Part shown: piece by piece, positions 20,971 through 28,381 of the stretch
How positions within the stretch are numbered: position 1 is the first letter of the stretch
Layout of the letters: every line of letters begins with the position of its first letter
Source of the DNA: Holophaga sp.
GTDB taxonomy: Bacteria; Acidobacteriota; Holophagae; Holophagales; Holophagaceae
Assembly (NCBI GenBank): GCA_031292735.1
Contig: JARLGP010000004.1
Coordinates: forward strand, 1-29,937
Reading direction: 5' to 3'
Length of the DNA: 29,937 nucleotides
Program-made: the position numbers and the translations under genes
The notes under the pieces: generated by a model
What the model was told of the DNA's origin: nothing
What the model saw: only the letters and a program-made list of their open reading frames with translations
The model's database searches: none

Positions 20971-22220
20971 CGGGACTCCGGAGCTTCGTCGTAGTGGAGC
21001 AGCCGGCGTTCGCCCTTCAGGGCGCGCAGGCGGGTGAGGTCCTGGGTCACTTCAAGGGTGCCGAGGTAGGCCCCGGCTTCGTCCCGGACCGCGAAATAGC
21101 GGATGTGGACGAACTTGCCGCCCATCTCGATCCAGAATTCGGACACGCTTTGCCGGCCCGCCTTGAAGTCGGCCAGGATCTTTTCGACGATGGCCATGCT
21201 CTTGGGGGGGTGGCAGTTCTGCACCGCCCGGCCGATGATGGCGCGGCTCCGGGCGAAGACCCGGTCGGGCCCTTCGCTGAAGAAACCGACCCGGTCTTCG
21301 GCGTCGACGAAGGTGAGGTCCACCGGCAGGCTGTTGAAGAGCCCCAGGAGCTGCTCGAAGGAAAGGGTCCCGCTTGGGAACTGCACGGCCTTGGCGGGCG
21401 GCAGTTGAAGAGGATCCTCGGGAAGCTTGGCCTGGGGTGGGGTGTAGCCGGTGAGAGGGGCGACCAGGCACCAGCCGTAGTCCTGGCTCTGAGCCCAGAT
21501 CTCGCCCCAATCCTCCTCGGTGAACAGCCCCAGGGCCATGGGGAAGAGGATGTGCTCCTCCTTGTAGACCATGGATTCCAGGGCGGCGAGGGCGGGTTCC
21601 AGCATGGTCGCAGCCACGAATTTCAATTCGGCGCCGCACAGGGTCTCCTCGCGCAAGGCGGAGAGGGCGCCCTTGAGCAGGTTCCGGACCTCGTCGTCCT
21701 TGCCCCACATGACCTTTGAGGGCCCGGTGTTGCCGTGCCGCTCCAGCAGGGTGAACACCAGGTGCTCCTTGCGGCCATAGTGTTTTTCCACATCCATGAG
21801 CGGATTGGCCGCCTCCAGCAGGGACAGGCGGTCGGCCCGGGGGGTTCCCTGATCCTGTAGACCCGCGATCGCCTTGATCCGCAGCCGGACGATGAGGATG
21901 GCTTCTTCCAGGGCCCGGTTCTCCCGCTGGAAGGTGTCCACGGGGTGGCCGGGCTGGAGCGGCTTGGCAGCCCTCGGCTCGGCCATGACCTCCTTGAGCA
22001 CGTCCGCGTGCAGGTCGCACATGGCCCGGACCTGTTCCGGGGAAAGCCCATCCGCCATGAGCTGCTGCTCCATGGCGGCGATCTCGCTGGCATCCACCTC
22101 GGCCACCAGGCTCCTCAGCTGGGCGCGGACCGCCTCGGGAGCCTCCCCGCTGTGCAGGTGGAGGATGACTTCCTTGAGGGTCTTGATCCGCAGTTCCTGG
22201 TTATTGATCAGCTCGCTCAT
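20967..22220 (-). CDS. DUF438 / hemerythrin / PAS protein
   Basis: A 417-aa cytoplasmic protein. The N-terminal DUF438 domain (about 10-80) is followed by a hemerythrin-like four-helix domain (about 88-240) with candidate diiron ligands H92, H147, H153 and H223 in GHPVDTF, EKHYGRKEH and YKEEHILFP contexts, and a C-terminal PAS domain (about 288-400) with DLTFVDAEDRVGFFSEG. Hemerythrin diiron sites bind O2 or NO, so a sensor, carrier or repair role is possible; which one cannot be told. I chose ATG 22220 because GGGAAGGGA precedes it; an upstream frame start at 22253 lacks support. It is first in an operon with DUF2249 and the fmdE remnant, under an FNR-like box. Confidence 0.85.
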   Translation of the reverse strand: MSELINNQELRIKTLKEVILHLHSGEAPEAVRAQLRSLVAEVDASEIAAMEQQLMADGLSPEQVRAMCDLHADVLKEVMAEPRAAKPLQPGHPVDTFQRENRALEEAILIVRLRIKAIAGLQDQGTPRADRLSLLEAANPLMDVEKHYGRKEHLVFTLLERHGNTGPSKVMWGKDDEVRNLLKGALSALREETLCGAELKFVAATMLEPALAALESMVYKEEHILFPMALGLFTEEDWGEIWAQSQDYGWCLVAPLTGYTPPQAKLPEDPLQLPPAKAVQFPSGTLSFEQLLGLFNSLPVDLTFVDAEDRVGFFSEGPDRVFARSRAIIGRAVQNCHPPKSMAIVEKILADFKAGRQSVSEFWIEMGGKFVHIRYFAVRDEAGAYLGTLEVTQDLTRLRALKGERRLLHYDEAPESR

Positions 22221-22251
22221 GATTCCCTTCCCTGGGCGCTGCCCATCCCCC

Positions 22252-22293
22252 AATATCCGACCAAGGCAGTGGCCTTTCCTTGACGCGGATCAA
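22252..22293 (-). promoter_or_regulatory. FNR-type promoter of the hemerythrin operon
   Basis: TTGACGCGGATCAA (22280-22293) matches TTGAT-N4-ATCAA at 9 of 10 positions. On the minus strand, GATATT (complement of 22252-22257, 4/6 to the -10 consensus) would start transcription near 22245, putting the box centre at -41.5, exactly as for the nitrate reductase operon. The ATG at 22220 follows about 25 bases later. Confidence 0.6.
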
Positions 22294-22363
22294 GGTCGAG
22301 CTATTTCTTGTGGGTTGAGCGGCGAGCGTTTCATCGAAGCTGGGCAGGGAAAAGGACCAAAGG

Positions 22364-22390
22364 AAAAGCCCCTGAATCTCAAGGGCTTTT
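22364..22390 (-). terminator. Terminator of the tRNA-Ser gene
   Basis: AAAAGCCC (22364-22371) pairs with GGGCTTTT (22383-22390). The hairpin lies 10 bases beyond the CCA end of the tRNA on the minus strand and ends in a T-run, so it is a good intrinsic terminator. The A/T flanks make it potentially bidirectional. Confidence 0.8.
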
Positions 22391-22401
22391 CACTTCTTTT
22401 G

Positions 22402-22492
<91 letters not shown>

Positions 22493-22630
22493 AGGAGGTT
22501 GTTTATGGTATCCCCTGCGGAGGCCCAAGGCAAGGACTCATGCGGGACGGCCGGCGCGGCAAACTAACCGCCCCAGGCCGGGCGGACCACCTGCTATGAT
22601 TCGGCTTCCCCCCTCCATGGAGCCGACCGT

Positions 22631-24466
22631 TTGGCCCAGACCATTGCCGAGCTGTTCTACGAGACCCTGAAGTTCGACCTGCCGGACGCCTTCGCGGCCA
22701 AGGAGGGAGGCACCTACCGGACCATCTCCCATCGGGAACTGCAGGAACGGGTGGAACGTCTCGCCCTGGCCCTGCACACCCGGGGCCTGCGCTGCGGGGA
22801 CCGGCTGGCCATCCTTTCGGAAAACCGCCCGGAGTGGGCCGTGACGGATTTCGCCTGCGCCCTTCTGGGGGTGGTGAGCGTGCCGATCTACCACACCCTC
22901 ACCGCCGACCAGACCGCCTACATCCTGCGGGACGCCGGCGCCCGCTGGCTGCTGGTCTCCAACGCGGCCCAACTGGCCAAGGTGCGCCAGACCCTGGACC
23001 GGCTGCCGGAACTGGAGACCCTGATCGTCCTGGACGACACCGGGGAACAGACCGCGGGCGAATGCGCGGGCAAGACCTGGATCCACTGGTCGCTGCTCCA
23101 GCAGGAAGGCGAGGCCATGGACGCCCGCCGGGCCGAGGTGCGCGCCTGGGCCGGGGAACGCCGGGAGGAGGACCTGCTCACCCTCATCTACACCTCGGGC
23201 ACCACCGGCGAGCCCAAGGGCGCCATGCTCAGCCACGGCAACCTCACCAGCAACCTCGCCGCCACCATCGAGGTGGCCATCCTGGCCCTGCGCCCCCAGC
23301 GCGGCGACCGCTGCCTGAGCGTGCTGCCCCTGTCGCACATCTTCGAACGCACCGGCGGCCACTACGCCATGTTCCAGCTGGGCATCGCCATCTACTACGC
23401 CGAAAGCCTGATCTCCATGCCCCAGAACATCCTGGAGGTGCGCCCCGCGGTGCTCATGGCGGTGCCCCGGATCTTCGAGAAGATCTACGCCAAGGTGCGC
23501 GACGCGGTCTCCTCGGGCGGCTTCACCCGCAAGATGATCTTCGGCTGGGCCACGGTCACCTGCCACCGGGTGGTGCGCAACCTCTACCTGGACCGCCGCC
23601 CCCGGGCCCTCCTCAACCTGTCCTGGCGGCTGGCGGACCGCATCCTGCTGTCCAAGGTGCGGGAGAAGACCGGCGGCCTGCTGCGCTTCTGCGTCACCGG
23701 CGGGGCCGGCCTGAACCCGCGGATCATGGAATTCTTCTGGGCCATGGGCGTGCCCATCTACGAAGGCTACGGCCTCACCGAAACCAGCCCGATCCTCACC
23801 CTCAACCGCCTGGGCCGGGTCCGCCCGGGCTACGTGGGAACGCCGGTCATGAAGACCTGGAACGGCCGGCCTTTCCTCAAGCTGGCGGACGACGGCGAGA
23901 TCCTGGTGCAGGGCCCCAACGTCATGCTGGGCTACTGGAGGCAGGAGGAGGCCACCCGCGCGGTGTTCGACGCCGACGGCTACTTCTGCACCGGCGACGT
24001 GGGCGAGATGGACCCCCAGGGCCGGGTGAAGATCACCGACCGCAAGAAGGAGATCATCGTCACCAACGGCGGCAAGAACGTGGCGCCCCAGCCCATCGAG
24101 AACGAGCTGCGGGAGGATCCCTACATCGAGCAGGCGGTGGTGGTGGGCGACCGCCGCAACCACCTGGCGGCGCTCATCGTGCCCGACCTCCCCGCCCTGC
24201 GCGCCTGGTGCGGGCGCAAGGCGCTCACCTTCCGGAACGACGACGAGATGGTGGCCCACCCCAAGGTGCTGGCCAAGCTCATGACCCGGGTCAACCACGT
24301 CAACGCCAAGCTGCCCGCCTACGAGCGGATCCGCCGGATCGCCCTGCTGGCCCAGGAGCTCACCCCGGCCAGCGGCCTGCTGACCCCGTCCCTCAAGCTC
24401 AAGCGCCGCGAGGTGAACGAGGCGTTCAAGGACGTCATCGAAGGGCTCTACCGCACCGGCTGCTGA
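22631..24466 (+). CDS. fadD: Long-chain acyl-CoA synthetase (AMP-forming)
   Basis: A 611-aa ANL-superfamily enzyme that activates fatty acids with ATP and CoA. The P-loop LIYTSGTTGEPKGAMLSHGN starts near residue 185, YGLTETSP is at 380-387, and FCTGDVGEMD followed by ITDRKKEIIVTNGGKNVAPQ (the hinge and A8 region) lies near 453-485. The C-terminal lysine region is present. Full length and the central DRILLSKVREKTGG segment fit the FadD15-like long-chain branch. Substrate chain length is inferred. The start is TTG 22631; an ATG at 22617 is out of frame. The last 19 bases overlap the 3' end of the convergent DUF3501 gene. No other fatty-acid genes adjoin it. Confidence 0.92.
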   Translation: MAQTIAELFYETLKFDLPDAFAAKEGGTYRTISHRELQERVERLALALHTRGLRCGDRLAILSENRPEWAVTDFACALLGVVSVPIYHTLTADQTAYILRDAGARWLLVSNAAQLAKVRQTLDRLPELETLIVLDDTGEQTAGECAGKTWIHWSLLQQEGEAMDARRAEVRAWAGERREEDLLTLIYTSGTTGEPKGAMLSHGNLTSNLAATIEVAILALRPQRGDRCLSVLPLSHIFERTGGHYAMFQLGIAIYYAESLISMPQNILEVRPAVLMAVPRIFEKIYAKVRDAVSSGGFTRKMIFGWATVTCHRVVRNLYLDRRPRALLNLSWRLADRILLSKVREKTGGLLRFCVTGGAGLNPRIMEFFWAMGVPIYEGYGLTETSPILTLNRLGRVRPGYVGTPVMKTWNGRPFLKLADDGEILVQGPNVMLGYWRQEEATRAVFDADGYFCTGDVGEMDPQGRVKITDRKKEIIVTNGGKNVAPQPIENELREDPYIEQAVVVGDRRNHLAALIVPDLPALRAWCGRKALTFRNDDEMVAHPKVLAKLMTRVNHVNAKLPAYERIRRIALLAQELTPASGLLTPSLKLKRREVNEAFKDVIEGLYRTGC

Positions 24467-25044
24467 ACCCCATGGGCCTTGGGCGGAGGCCAGGACGCCA
24501 GGTCGGCCTGCAGCGCCTCCCGGGTGGCGCCGTCCAGCGCCGTCTCCAGGACCCGTTCCGGGAGGTCGCAGGCCAGCCCCGCCGGGAGGTGCCCGCCCAG
24601 CTCGAACCGGAGGAACTGCACCGAGGACAGCTTGTCGTCGCTCATCTGGCTTTCGTCGAAGCGGGCCCGGATCCGGGTGCCGCCTTCGCAGACCAGGAAG
24701 ATGTGCTCCGGCAGGCGGCGCCAGCGGCGCAGCAGCACCGCCCGTTCCTGCTCGTCGGTGATCTCGATGAGCAGGGTGCAGCCCAGCTCCCCGGGCCCGC
24801 CCAGCACGGCGTTGTAGGTGTCCAGCTCGTGCCGGATGTCGGCTTCCTTGACCATCTGCTCGGCCCGCACCATCTCCAGCACCTGGTAGCGGATGGTCTC
24901 CCGGTTCTCGAACAGGAAGGTGAGCTGGTCGCCCAGGTGGACCCGGCGCAGGTCCTTGGCGGCCATGGCCGAGGCGCGGATGGCGTCCCGCCGCTCGGAA
25001 TAGGCGACGAAATCCAGGATGTCTTCGCGTTCCACGAATGCCAT
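24448..25044 (-). CDS. DUF3501 family protein
   Basis: A 198-aa soluble protein recognisable as DUF3501, with DFVAYSERRDAIRASAMAAK, LGDQLTFLFENRETIRYQVL, EADIRHELDTYNAVLG and LLIEITDEQERAVLLRRW. The family is typically encoded beside a rubrerythrin and a CCG-domain iron-sulfur protein, as here; its biochemical role is unknown. ATG 25044 lies two bases after the stop of the upstream gene. Its 3' end overlaps the acyl-CoA synthetase gene on the other strand by 19 bases. Confidence 0.85.
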   Translation of the reverse strand: MAFVEREDILDFVAYSERRDAIRASAMAAKDLRRVHLGDQLTFLFENRETIRYQVLEMVRAEQMVKEADIRHELDTYNAVLGGPGELGCTLLIEITDEQERAVLLRRWRRLPEHIFLVCEGGTRIRARFDESQMSDDKLSSVQFLRFELGGHLPAGLACDLPERVLETALDGATREALQADLASWPPPKAHGVQQPVR

Positions 25045-25046
25045 GG

Positions 25047-26435
25047 TCAACCTTCCGCGGGAATGGGGGTGGGAAAGCCGTCCGGGCGGTAGGCCCGGGC
25101 CAGGATGGTCATGGGGTGCAGCGCCTTGTGCCCGGCGTGCTGCTCGAACTGCATGGCCGCCAGCGGGCATTCGGTGGCCCACACCTGGGCCCCGGCCCCG
25201 GCCATGGCGTCGAACGCCTTGCCCCCGATTCGCCTGGAAGCGTCATAGGTTTCCGACTTCAGCGCGTAGGTGCCGTCGTGGCCGCAGCATTCCAGCACCG
25301 AGAGGATCGACACCCCGGGAATCTTGCGCAGCAGGTCGCGGCCCTTGAAGCCCACCGACTGGGTGCGCAGGTGGCACGGGGCGTGGTAGGCCACCGGGCC
25401 GGGGCTGGAGCGGAAGTTCCAGTTGGCCCGGGACTCGTTGCGGATGGACCACAGGTACTCGCCCGGGTCGCGCACCGCCTCGGCCAGCAGCCGGGCCTGT
25501 TCCCGGTCGGCGCCGGTGAGCAGCTCGGGGTATTCCCGCCGGAGCATCATGGAGCAGGTGGGGTTGATCACCAGCACCTTCGCACCGGCCTCCACGTGCG
25601 GCATGAGCGCGTCCAGGTTGGCCTTGGCCTGCCGGCGCAGGCTGTCCAGGTCGCCCCGCTCCCAGGCCGGCATGCCGCAGCACTGCAGCCCGCGCACGCA
25701 GCCGGCATGCACGCCGTTCTGCTCCAGCACCTCCAGGGTGTCCTTGCCGATCTGGGGATCGTTGTTCTGCACGAAGCAGGTCTGGAACAGCACCGCTTCC
25801 AGGCCCACGTGCTCGGCCATGCGGCCGTTCTTTTCGGCCCAGGCCTCGAAGGTGCCGCTGGCGAACTCCGGCAGGTGCGCCAGCGGGTGGATCCCGAGCA
25901 CCTTGTCCATGAACCAGCGATGCAGGGGCACCCGGTTCAGGGTGTTGGCCAGGCCGAAGCTGGCCCGGGCCATGGTGCCGGCCAGGTCCGGGTCGCCCAG
26001 GAGCCTGTCGCGCAGGCTGCCGCCCTCCCGCTTGCGCCGCTGCGCCTGGTAGCGGTGCACCAGCTTGGGGAAGTCCAGGGCGAAGGCGTGCCCCTCCCGG
26101 GGGGTGTAGGGGCACTGCACCTCGCACAGCTTGCACTGGAAGCAGGCGTCCAGCACGCCGTCGCGCTCGTCCCGGGAAAGGGCGCGCACGTCGCCGTGGT
26201 GCTTCTGGTCCAGCAGCGCGAACAGCCCGGGAAACGCGTCGCAATACTTGAAGCACATGCGGCAGCCATGGCAGATCTCGAAGACCCGGTCCACTTCCTC
26301 CTGGAGCAGCGCCTCGTCCCAGTAGCGCGGATCGCTGGGATCGTATACCGTGGCCGCCCCCGCGTTGTAGCTGATCCGCTCGCCCGGAGTGGTGGGCGCG
26401 CGGCCGGAGTCGCCTGGAACGTCGTGCTCGGCCAT
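25047..26435 (-). CDS. GlpC/HdrD-like iron-sulfur oxidoreductase
   Basis: A 462-aa protein with two ferredoxin-type [4Fe-4S] motifs near the N-terminus (CHGCRMCFKYC and CFQCKLCEVQCPY) and two CCG domains (FQTCFVQ through LQCCGMPAWERGD, and YHAPCHLRTQ through LECCGHDGTYAL), as in the anaerobic glycerol-3-phosphate dehydrogenase C subunit and heterodisulfide reductase D. No glp or hdr partner is nearby. Instead it sits between rubrerythrin and DUF3501, a recurrent trio. A likely role is delivering electrons to rubrerythrin for peroxide reduction, since that rubrerythrin has no rubredoxin domain. That is inference. It starts 15 bases after the rubrerythrin stop. Confidence 0.85.
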   Translation of the reverse strand: MAEHDVPGDSGRAPTTPGERISYNAGAATVYDPSDPRYWDEALLQEEVDRVFEICHGCRMCFKYCDAFPGLFALLDQKHHGDVRALSRDERDGVLDACFQCKLCEVQCPYTPREGHAFALDFPKLVHRYQAQRRKREGGSLRDRLLGDPDLAGTMARASFGLANTLNRVPLHRWFMDKVLGIHPLAHLPEFASGTFEAWAEKNGRMAEHVGLEAVLFQTCFVQNNDPQIGKDTLEVLEQNGVHAGCVRGLQCCGMPAWERGDLDSLRRQAKANLDALMPHVEAGAKVLVINPTCSMMLRREYPELLTGADREQARLLAEAVRDPGEYLWSIRNESRANWNFRSSPGPVAYHAPCHLRTQSVGFKGRDLLRKIPGVSILSVLECCGHDGTYALKSETYDASRRIGGKAFDAMAGAGAQVWATECPLAAMQFEQHAGHKALHPMTILARAYRPDGFPTPIPAEG

Positions 26436-26450
26436 GGCTGCTCCTTCAGA

Positions 26451-26870
26451 CTAGGCGATGCTGTCGAGCATCTTCTGGAATCTCCCGGCATGGCTCTTTT
26501 CCGCCTTGGCCAGGGTTTCGAACCAGTCGGCGATCTCGCTGAAACCCTCTTCCCGGGCGCTCTTGGCCATCCCGGGATACATGTCGGTGTACTCGTGGGT
26601 CTCGCCGGCGATGGCCGCCTTGAGGTTCAGCAGGGTGTCGCCGATGGGCAGGTCGGTGGCCGGATCGCCGACTCCCTTCAGGTAGTCCAGGTGGCCGTGG
26701 GCGTGGCCGGTCTCGCCGTCGGCGGTCTCCTTGAAGTTGCCCGCCACCTCGGGGTAGCCCTCGATGTCGGCCACCTTGGCGAAGTACAGGTAGCGGCGGT
26801 TGGCCTGGGATTCGCCGGAGAAGGCGTCCTTCAGGTTCTGGTGGGTTTTGGTTCCCTTCAGGTTTGGCAT
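26451..26870 (-). CDS. Rubrerythrin, short form without rubredoxin domain
   Basis: A 139-aa diiron protein that reduces hydrogen peroxide. Expected iron ligands are present: E20 ([10 protein letters not shown]), E53 and H56 (ETGH), E90/E93 (GETHEY), and E124 and H127 (EKSH). The usual C-terminal rubredoxin domain with two CxxC motifs is absent, so electrons must come from another protein, plausibly the adjacent iron-sulfur protein. The start is ATG 26870 with GAGGAG seven bases upstream. First in an operon of three, it faces oxyR across a 145-base region with an OxyR-type site, implying peroxide induction. Confidence 0.92.
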   Translation of the reverse strand: MPNLKGTKTHQNLKDAFSGESQANRRYLYFAKVADIEGYPEVAGNFKETADGETGHAHGHLDYLKGVGDPATDLPIGDTLLNLKAAIAGETHEYTDMYPGMAKSAREEGFSEIADWFETLAKAEKSHAGRFQKMLDSIA

Positions 26871-26923
26871 GGTGCGCTCCTCAGAAGCAGCATCATCATA
26901 ATCTTCCAAACGACAAATCCTTG

Positions 26924-26960
26924 ATACTTCTTCCCTATCGCGTTGATAGGTCAATCCTAT
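26924..26960. promoter_or_regulatory. OxyR tetrad binding site
   Basis: Four tetranucleotides spaced by exactly seven bases: ATAC (26924-26927), CTAT (26935-26938), ATAG (26946-26949) and CTAT (26957-26960). The OxyR consensus is ATAG-N7-CTAT-N7-ATAG-N7-CTAT, so 15 of 16 core bases match. The site lies 54 bases upstream of the rubrerythrin ATG and 55 before the oxyR ATG, suited to divergent control: activating the peroxide operon and autoregulating oxyR. Confidence 0.85.
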
Positions 26961-27015
26961 CACATACTGGTATTTGTCCTTGACCTTCCAATCACCGCTG
27001 CCATGATCCTGGTCC

Positions 27016-27927
27016 ATGTCCCGCCCATCGGACCTCACCTTCCGCCAGTTGGAGTACCTGGTCGCCCTGGCCGATACCCTGGGCTTCCACCGGGCCGCGG
27101 AGCGGGCCCATGTCTCCCAGCCCGCGCTGAGCGCCCAGATCCAGCAGGCCGAGGCGATCCTGGGAGTCCAGCTGTTCGAGCGCAACCAGCACCGGGTGCT
27201 GCTGACCCCCGCCGGCGGGATGGTGGTGGCCCGGGCCCGGCGGGTGCTGCGCGAGGCGGAGGACCTGCTGGCCTCGGCCCGGCTGTTTTCCGACCCGTTC
27301 CGCAGCAGCTGGCGGCTGGGGCTCATCCCCACCGTGGCCCCGTACCTGCTGCCGGAGATCCTGCCCGGCATCCAGCAGGCCCACCCCGATCTGCGCCTGC
27401 TGCTGCGGGAGGAGCGCACCCCGGTGCTGGTGCGGGAACTGCAGGCCGGCGGGCTGGAGGCGGCGATCCTGGCCGAAGTGCCCGACCTGGGCGATCTGGC
27501 GCGGGCGCCCCTGGCCGAGGACCCGTTCCTGCTGGCGGCCCCCCGCGATCACCCCCTGGCGCGCAAGCGCAGGGTCGCCCTCAAGGACCTGGAACAGGCG
27601 CCGCTGCTGCTGCTGGAGGACGGCCACTGCCTGCGCGGCCAGGCCCTGGCCTTCTGCGCCAAGGCGGGCGCGCGGGAGGCGGATTTCCGGGCTTCCAGCC
27701 TGTCCACCCTGATGCAGATGGTGGCCGGCGGCATGGGCCTCACCCTGCTCCCGGCCCTGTGCGCGCCCCTGGAGCGGAGCCGGGCCGAACTGACCATCCG
27801 GCCCTTCGTGCCGCCGGTGCCGGGCCGGCAGCTGGTGCTGGCCTGGCGCGCCGGCTCGCCCCTGGCCGGCGCCCTGGAGGCCTTTGCCGGCCAGTTGCGC
27901 GCGGCCTGGCCGCGTCCGGCCCTGTGA
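27016..27927 (+). CDS. oxyR: Hydrogen peroxide-sensing regulator OxyR
   Basis: A 303-aa LysR-family regulator. The N-terminal winged helix-turn-helix (about 8-66) has LTFRQLEYLVALADTLGFHR and SQPALSAQIQQAE. The sensing cysteines are both present: C205 and C214 in LEDGHCLRGQALAFC, with the same nine-residue spacing as C199/C208 of E. coli OxyR, followed by FRASSLSTLMQMVAGGMGLT. This is a redox-competent OxyR rather than a generic LysR protein. The start is ATG 27016; the Shine-Dalgarno is weak. It diverges from the rubrerythrin operon, with a tetrad site between. Confidence 0.94.
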   Translation: MSRPSDLTFRQLEYLVALADTLGFHRAAERAHVSQPALSAQIQQAEAILGVQLFERNQHRVLLTPAGGMVVARARRVLREAEDLLASARLFSDPFRSSWRLGLIPTVAPYLLPEILPGIQQAHPDLRLLLREERTPVLVRELQAGGLEAAILAEVPDLGDLARAPLAEDPFLLAAPRDHPLARKRRVALKDLEQAPLLLLEDGHCLRGQALAFCAKAGAREADFRASSLSTLMQMVAGGMGLTLLPALCAPLERSRAELTIRPFVPPVPGRQLVLAWRAGSPLAGALEAFAGQLRAAWPRPAL

Positions 27928-28381
27928 GGCCGAGCCGGGACCGGCAGGTGAGGGCCATGAGCGCCCCGAAGCAGGCCGAGCGCAGGCTCGTCACCGCGCC
28001 GCCAGGATTGCTGAATGCACCTTAGCCACCCGGATAATGACCAAATTTCATCCCTTTTCCCGGGCTGATTGTCTCAATATCTTGTTCTCCAGATTATCAA
28101 CAACAGAGCTGCGGTTGAGTCGCAAGACCCGGTCAAGCACAACCGAACTATGGCTTTGGATACCAAGTAGTTCATTTGTTCAATCCCTTTAAGTAGTTAA
28201 ATTTAATTAATTTATGTATAAAAAATAGTCACCCAATGAAAGAAACTAAGGAGCTAGTAATAAATCCTCTTCCCTCCAAACAAATTACTATATACTTTCA
28301 ACATTCGATCGTGCGAGCACCGGTCGGATAGCGATCCGATCGTGAGTGAAGCACGAGTGGGTTCAGCTTTTTGCAGGTTAG
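27928..28381. other. AT-rich intergenic region before the chemoreceptor gene
   Basis: This 454-base gap has no convincing gene. Its middle (about 28150-28305) is strikingly AT-rich compared with the rest of the window. AAGTAGTT occurs twice (28165-28172 and 28191-28198). CGGTTG (28112-28117) pairs with CAACCG (28140-28145). TATACT at 28291-28296 is a good -10 candidate (5/6) for the downstream gene, without a good -35. A 31-codon frame at 28236 has no credible features. The AT-rich part may be a promoter/UP-element region or a remnant of foreign DNA. Confidence 0.45.
28309..28356 (+). other. Foldable leader element upstream of the chemoreceptor gene
   Basis: TCGTGC (28309-28314) can pair with GCACGA (28351-28356), enclosing a nine-pair hairpin CGGTCGGAT (28321-28329) with ATCCGATCG (28334-28342, one G-U) and an AGCG tetraloop. 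The element lies between a candidate -10 at 28291 and the start codon at 28382, so it would be in the 5' untranslated leader. It does not match the c-di-GMP riboswitch signatures I know. It may be a leader structure or a protein-binding palindrome. Confidence 0.4.

Noticed and set aside
28236..28331. Possible 31-codon small gene starting ATGAAAGAAACTAAGG
   Set aside because: It has no Shine-Dalgarno at the right distance, crosses the candidate -10 and the leader hairpin, and shows no recognisable features.
28309..28380. c-di-GMP riboswitch before the chemoreceptor gene
   Set aside because: The conserved class I core segments are absent, and the fold is a simple nested hairpin.
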